A stretch of DNA of 64,000 nucleotides from DTWD01 sp963662965 (lineage in GTDB: Bacteria > Acidobacteriota > Vicinamibacteria > Vicinamibacterales > UBA8438): the NCBI GenBank assembly GCA_963662965.1, contig OY759970.1:3038001-3102000 (forward strand). The letters are read 5' to 3'. The notes below the pieces were generated by a model. The model searched no databases. It was not told where the DNA came from and saw only the letters and a list, made by a program, of their open reading frames with translations. This document shows positions 16,733 through 23,316 of this stretch, piece by piece. A program made the position numbers and the translations under genes. How positions within the stretch are numbered: position 1 is the stretch's first letter; each line of letters begins with the position of its first letter.

Positions 16733-18370
16733 ATGAATTGGAACATTCCTCAGTCTTCAGGCCCGGCTCTTTCGATGTCTCTTGGAGTTGGCGATCAACT
16801 GTTTATGGTCGGCGCCAACGGATCCGGGAAATCAGCGTTGATTCAGCAGCTTGTTTCATCGAACCCAAATATGACAATTCGACGTATGTCTGCCCACAGA
16901 CAGACATGGTTCGAATCCGGAAGCATCGACCTCACGCCGCGTAGTCGTAAAGATTTTGATGAACAATCCATACACATTGAGTCCCAGTACGAGGCTCTCT
17001 GGAGGGATCAATACGCTCAACAAAAGCAGTCGGCTGTCTTTTTCGATTTAGTTGCAAAAGATAACGCCGAGGCTCGATCCCTCCGATCTCTCCTTCGCCA
17101 AGTCGACCCCCAGAACCCCGACAGAGGCTTCAATGATGCTGTCAAAGCAGCCAGAGGATTGGTGCCGATCTTCGAACAGCTCAACGAATTACTTGCGCTC
17201 GGGACGCTGACGGTTTTACTCGAAAACTCTGAGGGTGAAGAGATTCTTGCGCGGCACGGAAATGACGGCGCGAGCTTCAGTATTGCGCAGATGTCGGATG
17301 GGGAACGGAGTGCCGCCCTCATTGCCGCCACCGTACTCACCGTGAAGCCAGAAACCGTGTTACTGATCGACGAGCCGGAACTGCATCTTCATCGAGCCAT
17401 CATTGAGCCATTCCTGTCGGCGTTGTTTAAACAACGCACGGATTGCGCGTTCGTCGTCTCAACACATGAAATCGCCCTGCCGATGGCTCACCCGGCTGCG
17501 CGTGTCCTCATGGTCCGATCCTGTGAATGGAATGGCAATACGGCCGAAACGTGGGATGTCGAAGTCCTCGAATCTGACGCGGGTTTACCAGAGGATCTCA
17601 AGCGGGCCATTTTGGGGACTAGACGAAGAATTGTGTTCGTGGAAGGTACATCAGGCAGCCTAGACCTGCCGCTTTACACCGCGCTCTTTCCTGATATTTC
17701 GGTCGTGCCAACAGGCAGCTGCGTCGATGTCGAAAGAGCGGTGACCGGGTTACGAGAATCTCTCAACTACCATCACGTTGAGGCATATGGCCTCATAGAC
17801 AGAGACGATAGAACTGACGCCGCTGTCATGCGGCTCGCTGAGAAGCACGTATTCGCCTTGGACGTGTACTCGGTCGAGGCGCTCTACTATTGCTCGGCGG
17901 CCATCGCGGCCGTCGCCCACCGGCAAGCGGAAACCTTGGAGAGCGATGCTGATGCGATGATCGAGGCGGCGACACAGAAAGCTTTCGATGAGTTGCATCA
18001 GAACGGCCTTGCCGCAAGGATGGCCGATCGGCGGTGCGAACAACGACTGCGTGAGCGCGTGCTCTCAGAATTTCAAAGCCAGAAATCACTAATTGAGACC
18101 GATTCAACTCTCACCGTGTGTGTCGATTCTCCCTATCCAGACGAATTGAACCGCCTCCAGGAATTTATCGCCGCCGGCGACCTAGACGGGCTCGTCGCTC
18201 GCTATCCGCTCCACAAGAGCCGCGTATTTGACGCCATTGCGGAAGCCCTTGCGTGTCCCAACAGAAGTCACTACGAGAAAATAGTGCTATCCCGAGTGCG
18301 AGCCGACGCGGAGCTGGTCCAAAAACTCAAGGAACGTATAGATCTCCTTTCCACAGAGCTTGAGGCTTAA
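16733..18370 (+). CDS. AAA ATPase fused to DUF4435/TOPRIM-like domain (PARIS AriA-AriB-like)
   Basis: 545 residues in two parts. Residues 1-290 are an ABC/RecF-type ATPase: Walker A GANGSGKS (27-34), signature MSDGERSA (187-194), Walker B VLLIDEPELH (209-218) and His245 in VSTHEIA. Residues 297-545 look like DUF4435, an OLD-type TOPRIM nuclease fold: Glu304 in VFVEG and Asp356/Asp358 in LIDRDDR. In PARIS anti-phage systems an ATPase (AriA) holds a DUF4435 effector (AriB), and fused forms are known, so this may be a one-gene PARIS relative. It stands alone between mobile elements. ATG at 16733 chosen; the ribosome site is weak. Base composition is lower in GC than its neighbours, hinting at transfer. 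An OLD-family nuclease is the alternative. Confidence 0.75.
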   Translation: MNWNIPQSSGPALSMSLGVGDQLFMVGANGSGKSALIQQLVSSNPNMTIRRMSAHRQTWFESGSIDLTPRSRKDFDEQSIHIESQYEALWRDQYAQQKQSAVFFDLVAKDNAEARSLRSLLRQVDPQNPDRGFNDAVKAARGLVPIFEQLNELLALGTLTVLLENSEGEEILARHGNDGASFSIAQMSDGERSAALIAATVLTVKPETVLLIDEPELHLHRAIIEPFLSALFKQRTDCAFVVSTHEIALPMAHPAARVLMVRSCEWNGNTAETWDVEVLESDAGLPEDLKRAILGTRRRIVFVEGTSGSLDLPLYTALFPDISVVPTGSCVDVERAVTGLRESLNYHHVEAYGLIDRDDRTDAAVMRLAEKHVFALDVYSVEALYYCSAAIAAVAHRQAETLESDADAMIEAATQKAFDELHQNGLAARMADRRCEQRLRERVLSEFQSQKSLIETDSTLTVCVDSPYPDELNRLQEFIAAGDLDGLVARYPLHKSRVFDAIAEALACPNRSHYEKIVLSRVRADAELVQKLKERIDLLSTELEA

Positions 18371-18416
18371 TCCGTTTCTCCAGTACGTGGCGAGTCTTCT
18401 ATGAGTAAAGACGAAC

Positions 18417-18582
18417 GGTGCTTCCGTCATCAAGTGTTGGTGAAGAGAGCTTAAGCCCTAATCATCCAGATACTTCCAGCCGATTTTGACGCTGGCAGCT
18501 CTCTGGCACTGAATATCTAGTCTAAGCGGTTTGGTTAGAACGAGATAAGGGCGGGGTAGCAACAGTTGATGGCGGAAGCACC
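18417..18582. repeat. MITE-2, copy 3 (166 bp)
   Basis: Intact copy with ends GGTGCTTCCGTCATCAA and TTGATGGCGGAAGCACC, nearly identical to copy 1. It follows the AAA/DUF4435 gene by about 45 bp and abuts an IS-end remnant on the right. Confidence 0.85.
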
Positions 18583-18605
18583 TGATGACGAATTCGAGAC
18601 CGACA

Positions 18606-18985
18606 GGCGTCAATGCCGCTCGACACGCGGGTCTTTGGCGAGATCCTAGAGGGCGGGGGTGTCCAGCCGATCCGTCTCCCGCCGAAGAGTCCCAATCTCA
18701 ACGCGTATGCCGAGCGGTTCGTCCGCTCTATGAAAGAGGAGTGTCTCAGTCGCGTCGTCCCCCTCGGCGAAGGGCACGTGCGTCTCCTCGTGGGCGAGGA
18801 CGTCGACCACTCCCATCGCGAGCGAAACCACCAGGGACTCGACAACCAGCTCCTGCAACGACCGCCACCGCCGGTGAGCCTGGCCGCCGACGTTCAGCGG
18901 CGGGAGCGTCTGGGCGGATTGCTCAATTTCTACCACCGGGAGGCCGCATGAGCGGTCGGCCGATTAAACGCACCTTACGGGGTCG
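18606..18985 (+). pseudogene. rve-type transposase, C-terminal fragment
   Basis: Plus-strand C-terminal third of the same family as 20871..21941: TRVFGEILEGGGVQPIRLPP, catalytic Glu in NAYAERFVRSMKEECL and the end LGGLLNFYHREAA at 18951. It is followed by the normal IS end sequence reading out to GCACCTTACGG. About 15% of bases differ from the intact copies, so it is older. The N-terminal two thirds are absent. Confidence 0.8.
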
Positions 18986-19638
18986 ACATCGACAAGAACG
19001 TCGTGCACCGCGTGCTGGCGAAACGCTATCGTCCCGCCCCGGGCGGAACCGGGCCCTCGTGGTTGTCGTTCGTCGGACACACGACAGACAGTCTGTGGAG
19101 CGTGGACCTCTTGCGCTGTGAGTCCATCGTGCTCCAGAGCTACTGGGTGCTCGTGGTCATGGACCAGTTCACGCGGCGCCTCGTGGGATTCGGTGTGCAT
19201 CGCGGACCGGTCGATGCACCCAGCCTCTGCCGCATGTGCAACGCCGCCATTCATGGGCGGGGCGCGCCGCGACATCTCAGTACGGATCATGATCCGTTGT
19301 TCGAGGCGCAGCGGTGGACCGCGAACCTTCGGCTTCTGGAGATCGACGAAATCAAGACGGTGCCCCATGTGCCCCTGTCACACCCCTTTGTGGAACGGCT
19401 GATCGGGACGATGCGGCGAGAATTCCTGGATCATGTGTTGTTCTGGAATGCCGGTGATCTGGAGCGGAAGCTCGCCGACTTCCAGGCCTACTACAACGCG
19501 GCACGGAGCCATGCGTCGTTGGAAGGCTACACGCCGTTAGGCTTCGCGGGCGAACGCACGGCGGCCCGTGCCGAATTCAACCATGTGCGTTGGATCTCCC
19601 ACTGCCGGGGCATGGTCCAGCTTCCAGCGGCGGCCTGA
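18980..19638 (+). pseudogene. Second rve-core transposase type, 5'-truncated
   Basis: Open from the junction at about 18980 (VDIDKNVVHRVLAKRY) to the stop at 19638, about 219 residues. Integrase-core residues are present: Asp in LWSVDLLRCESI, Asp in RHLSTDHDPLFE and Glu in SHPFVERLIGTMRREFLDHV. The LIGTMRREFLD box is typical of IS3/IS481-like elements. The N-terminal HTH part is missing. An internal ATG at 19003 could still start a product. Confidence 0.75.
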
Positions 19639-19764
19639 TGACGAATTCGAGACCGACACGTGATTCCAAGCCCGCCTGTCGCCGCCCACGCCCAGCCTGC
19701 TGGGGGAACGCTTGGAGGGTGGGGCCAGTATCGCGCATCATCGGAAGAAGGGACCTGTAAATCC

Positions 19765-20331
19765 GTGCTCGACCCATCCGCCTGGAAAGCGCGCGCCGCG
19801 GCGCTCTTCGGGACCCTGGCCCTCATCTGGGCGGTGTCCCTTTACGGCCTGTACGTGGATGAACGGCTCGTCTTTGCCCTCGCGCTCGTTCCGCGACGCG
19901 TCGACGGCCTGCCCGGCATTCTCAGCGCACCCCTCGTGCACGGCTCGTTCGCCCACCTGCTGGCAAATACCTTCCCCCTGCTCATTCTCGGCGGCATGGT
20001 GGTCATCCGCGGCGGCGCCTACTACCTCACGACGACATTCCCCATCGTCGTGCTCGGAGGCCTGGGGCTGTGGCTGCTCGGACGCGACGCGGCACACATC
20101 GGCGCCAGCGGACTGCTCTTCGGCTACTTCGGCTTCCTGGTCGCCCGCGGATATTACGAACGCCGGCTGGGCTCCATTGCCGTCTCCATCGTGGTGGTGG
20201 TCGCCTACGGCGGCATCATCGCCGGCGTTCTGCCGCGCGACGACCAGGTCTCCTGGGAGGCTCACCTGTTTGGGCTGATTGCCGGCGGGCTGTGCGCCCG
20301 CGCAGCGCTCGGCAGGGTATTGTCAAGTTGA
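19765..20331 (+). CDS. Rhomboid-family intramembrane serine protease
   Basis: About 188 residues with six likely membrane spans. Rhomboid hallmarks: HGSFAHLLANTFPLLILGG (His and Asn of helix 2), the catalytic Ser in HIGASGLLFGYFGF and the catalytic His in WEAHLFGLIAGG. It cleaves membrane proteins within the bilayer. The GTG at 19765 (VLDPSAWKARAAAL), with AAGAAGGGA upstream, is preferred over the longer frame from 19660, which starts in IS-end sequence. The last codons and stop come from MITE-1 at 20316, so the natural C-terminus is slightly cut. All catalytic parts remain. Confidence 0.85.
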   Translation: MLDPSAWKARAAALFGTLALIWAVSLYGLYVDERLVFALALVPRRVDGLPGILSAPLVHGSFAHLLANTFPLLILGGMVVIRGGAYYLTTTFPIVVLGGLGLWLLGRDAAHIGASGLLFGYFGFLVARGYYERRLGSIAVSIVVVVAYGGIIAGVLPRDDQVSWEAHLFGLIAGGLCARAALGRVLSS

Positions 20332-20434
20332 GGCTGACGGCTGTTTTTGATGCCCAGCATGGTGGGCTCGCGACGAGCTAGGGCCCAGTATCTTGGGGGG
20401 CGATCGACGTGATTTCCGTCAACTTGACAATGCC
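20316..20434. repeat. MITE-1, copy 2 (119 bp)
   Basis: Same length and end motifs (GGTATTGTCAAGTTGA and TCAACTTGACAATGCC) as copy 1 at 2588..2706, with scattered changes inside. It supplies the rhomboid stop codon and truncates a transposase scrap on its right. Confidence 0.8.
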
Positions 20435-20842
20435 GGTTTCGGTGCTATTGGCGCTGGAAGAGTCGGCCGCGCGGACCCGGTCGGCCACGCATCCCGCGCG
20501 CCGTTCAAGTGCTCATCCGCCAGATGTGCCACGCCAACCCGACCTGGGGCGCCCCGCGCATCCACGGCGAGCTGCTGAAACTCGGTATCGCGATCGCCGA
20601 AGCCACGGTCGGGCACTACATGGTGCGTCGTCGGCCCCCGCCGTCCCAGACCTGGCGTACGTTTCTGACGAATCACATCGGCCAACTCGTCTCGGTCGAC
20701 TTCTTCGTGGTCCCGACGCTCACGTTTCTGGTGCTCTTTGTCTTCGTGGTGCTGGCCCATGATCGACGCCAGATCCTGCATGTCAACGTGACGGGGTACC
20801 CCACGGCCGCGTGGACGGCCCAACAGATCCGCAACGCGTTCC
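20435..20842 (+). pseudogene. Integrase-core transposase, fragment cut on both sides
   Basis: Residues IRQMCHANPTWGAPRIHGEL, VGHYMVRRRPPPSQTWRTFL, Asp in LVSVDFFVVPTLTF and FVVLAHDRRQILHVNVTGYP form the middle of a common rve-type transposase. The start is lost at MITE-1 and the end at the rve-type IS (20843). This family differs from both other rve types in the window. Confidence 0.8.
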
Positions 20843-22008
20843 CGTAAGGTGCGTTTAATCGGTCGACCCCTCATGCGGCCTCTCGATTGTAGAAACTGAG
20901 TAATCCTCCGAGGCGTACCCGCCGCCGAACGTCGGCGTCCGGCCTTCGCGGAGGTGGTGGTCGTTGCAGGAGCTGGTTATCGAGTCCCTGGTGGTTTCTC
21001 TCGCGATGGTAGTGTTCTATGTACTCGTAGACGAGACGACGCAGATGCCCCTCGCCGAGCGGGACCACGCGTGTGAGACACTCCTCTTTGATCGACCTGA
21101 CGAACCGCTCGGCATAGGCGTTGAGATTGGGACTCTTCGGCGGCAGCCGAATCGGCTGAACACCGGCGCTCTCCAGGATCTCGCCAAAGACCCGCGTAGA
21201 GAGGGGATCGCGGTCGTGAATCAGAGGGCGCGCCCTGCGCAAACAGCCATCGACCGGGTCGGTCAAATTGCGGGCCTGCTGCTCCATCCACGCGCCGCCC
21301 GGCTGCGGGTGGATCCCGGCGATGGTCACGTGGCGGGATCTCAGCTCGATCACGAAGAAGACGAGGTACCGCCTGAGCCCCGCCAGCGTCAACACCTCGA
21401 CGGTGAACAGATCGCAGGCCGCCAGGCCCTCCCAGTGCGCCTGCAGGAACGTCTTCCAGGGCATGTGCCGGCTCCGCTCGGGCGCCGGGGCGACTCCGTG
21501 GTCGTGCAGGATCCGCTTCACCGTGGTCCGGGCGATAGTGTGGCCGAGGTTTGAGAGCGCGCCGCGGATCCGCGTGTAGCCCCACCGCGGATTGTCGACC
21601 GCCATCCTGACCACGAGCTCGGCGACGTCTTGTCGGGTCATTGGTCGACCTCGACGTCGGCGGGCGCTGCCATCGTATTTCTTGGCGATCAGTCTCCGGT
21701 ACCAACGCAGGATCGTATCCGGGGTGACGATGCCCGCGCCCTGCGTCAAGACCCGCCGGCCGAGTTTGTGACCGCGCACAGCGAGTCGACGACGCTGGGC
21801 GTCCGTCAGGCGAAGCGGCCGAGGGCCCAGGTGTTCTCGGAGGACCCGATTCTCCTCCCGGAGATAGTCGATCAGATCGTCTTGGTGACGGTTCACCCAG
21901 CCAGCGAACGTGAGGACGAGGAACTGCAGCGCAGGCGGCATAGCCTGAGACTACTTGGGAGACTCGACCAGCACCGACCTAGCCTCGGCCGCTTTTTCGG
22001 ACCATACG
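20843..22008 (-). mobile_element. rve-type IS copy 3, complete (1166 bp)
   Basis: Imperfect terminal inverted repeats of about 25 bp: CGTAAGGTGCGTTTAATCGG on the left, and CGTATGGTCCG followed by AAAAAGCGGCC on the right (minus strand). It holds one intact gene and is nearly identical to copy 4 at 36396. Confidence 0.85.
20871..21941 (-). CDS. rve-type (integrase core) transposase, intact
   Basis: 356 residues. The N-terminal HTH-like part (FAGWVNRHQDDLIDYLREEN, IVTPDTILRWYRRLIAKK) is followed by an rve catalytic core: Asp in AACDLFTVEVL (about residue 186), Asp in LIHDRDPLSTR (about 245) and Glu in NAYAERFVRSIKEECL (about 281). Three other copies with the same protein (3770, 13754, 36424) and one fragment (18606) occur in the window, so it is an active family here. 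I cannot give an IS name; it resembles IS3/IS481-type enzymes but needs no orfA. Confidence 0.9.
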   Translation of the reverse strand: MPPALQFLVLTFAGWVNRHQDDLIDYLREENRVLREHLGPRPLRLTDAQRRRLAVRGHKLGRRVLTQGAGIVTPDTILRWYRRLIAKKYDGSARRRRGRPMTRQDVAELVVRMAVDNPRWGYTRIRGALSNLGHTIARTTVKRILHDHGVAPAPERSRHMPWKTFLQAHWEGLAACDLFTVEVLTLAGLRRYLVFFVIELRSRHVTIAGIHPQPGGAWMEQQARNLTDPVDGCLRRARPLIHDRDPLSTRVFGEILESAGVQPIRLPPKSPNLNAYAERFVRSIKEECLTRVVPLGEGHLRRLVYEYIEHYHRERNHQGLDNQLLQRPPPPRRPDADVRRRVRLGGLLSFYNREAA

Positions 22009-22053
22009 CGCTCGCGGCGGCAAGTCCGTTCGTCACGGCGCGGACGGGCCGTG

Positions 22054-23316
22054 TTAACCCACGGTGTGTTTCGTCTCTCCCGGGGGCCCGGCCCCGTGGA
22101 TCGTGAGCAGCACCTCCGCTTCATCGATCACTTGGTACTCCGGCCGCCGACCGGACAATCTCAGGCTCTCGTCCAGGATGGTGGGCACGCCGTCCCCCCG
22201 CTTCTCCATCAGGAATTGCCTTGCGATCTCGCCCGTCGGATCCACCGCGCGGCACTTCGCCAGCAGCGTCGTCAGCAACTCGTTGCGCGTCGATTGCCGA
22301 AGCGCTAGCGCGTCTACGGTAACGGAGTTGGGCAGGGGGCCTGGCGAGTATAGCTCCAGCCGATCATCGAACAGAAAAAGCCGGATTGCAGATCCATGCA
22401 CGGCGTAGTCCCGGTGCGCCGCCGCGTTCACGACGGCTTCGAAGACTGCGCGCAGACTGAACTGCGGAACCTCCACGCGACCCGGGGCCTTTCGGGCTGC
22501 CACCTTCATGTTCCGACGCACGAACGCCATCGCTGCCGCGATCTGCTCGTCCACGGGTCCGGTGATTGCCTGCGCATCTAGTTGATAGTTCGAATCCTGA
22601 CGGACGCCCCGATAGCGCACCGCCTGGATGAACGCGCCAGAAAGCCACTGTTCTGGGTTTGACGAGCACATCAAGATGCCCGCGACGGTAGCGCGAGTCC
22701 TTCCTGTTTCGTCGTTCGCTACGAACTTCATCTTCTTAAACGTAGAGACGTCTTCGGCATCAGGCCGCGAGAAACGCCTACGGCGATCAGGCTCGAGGTC
22801 AGCGAAAGTCGTCCCTGGCACTGCCTGCTCCTCGAATCGATACAGACGCGCTTGACTGCGCTGCTGCCCGAGGCGCAGGAGAAATTCGGTCGACATCCGA
22901 CGCTTCGAACTGCCCTGCCGATGGAAGTAGCCCCCCGGACTCCTGTGCAGAAACAGGCTGCGTGGGATTTCCACCTTGAGTAGAGGCCGTAGCACTCCCG
23001 CCGCATCCGGCAGCTCGATCCGGAACGACTGGAAGTGCAGCGGCGGCTCGATGCTCTCGTTGCAGATCTCGAAAACGTACTGCTCGACCGTGTCGAGCTG
23101 CTCAATCGGTATGCCAACGACTTCCCGCGTCTGGTCCTCAACGCCGAGGACGAGTACCCCGTCGCGCGTGTTGGCCATGGCCGCCAGTTCATCGGCCAAC
23201 GCGTCGCGGCTGGGTCCGAACACACTGGAACCTCGGAACGAGACATCCTTGAGTTCGAGCGAGCTGTCTTCGCCCAACCGTGTCCCGCGGAGCAACTCTT
23301 CAGAGCTGTCGAACAC
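22054..23316 (-). CDS. AlbA_2 (Schlafen-like) / HATPase_c_4 domain protein
   Basis: About 420 residues. The N-terminal AlbA_2 domain (GEDSSLELKDVSFRG, LADELAAMANTRDGVLVLGV) is a putative nucleic-acid-binding or nuclease fold related to Schlafen. A C-terminal HATPase_c_4 region follows (FEAVVNAAAHRDYAVHGSAI, FDDRLELYSPGPLPNSVT). Such proteins are often called transcriptional regulators or ATP-binding proteins and are frequent in defence islands. The GTG at 23316 overlaps the TrlF gene's end by 17 nt, so the two are translationally coupled. The longer frame to 23481 would only read inside TrlF. Mechanism unknown; likely the partner of TrlF. Confidence 0.8.
   Translation of the reverse strand: MFDSSEELLRGTRLGEDSSLELKDVSFRGSSVFGPSRDALADELAAMANTRDGVLVLGVEDQTREVVGIPIEQLDTVEQYVFEICNESIEPPLHFQSFRIELPDAAGVLRPLLKVEIPRSLFLHRSPGGYFHRQGSSKRRMSTEFLLRLGQQRSQARLYRFEEQAVPGTTFADLEPDRRRRFSRPDAEDVSTFKKMKFVANDETGRTRATVAGILMCSSNPEQWLSGAFIQAVRYRGVRQDSNYQLDAQAITGPVDEQIAAAMAFVRRNMKVAARKAPGRVEVPQFSLRAVFEAVVNAAAHRDYAVHGSAIRLFLFDDRLELYSPGPLPNSVTVDALALRQSTRNELLTTLLAKCRAVDPTGEIARQFLMEKRGDGVPTILDESLRLSGRRPEYQVIDEAEVLLTIHGAGPPGETKHTVG

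Larger units (their letters stand above)
18582..19660 (+). repeat. 24-bp direct repeats flanking transposase fragments
   Basis: The sequence starting CTGATGACGAATTCGAGACC occurs at about 18582-18605 and again at about 19636-19659. The second copy spans the stop of the transposase at 19638 and is probably an IS terminus. The first is an orphan terminus. The unit between them holds pieces of two different transposases. Confidence 0.55.

Noticed and set aside
20964..21554. A 196-codon plus-strand frame also seen at the other rve-type IS copies
   Set aside because: Repeats only because the IS repeats; it is antisense to the transposase.
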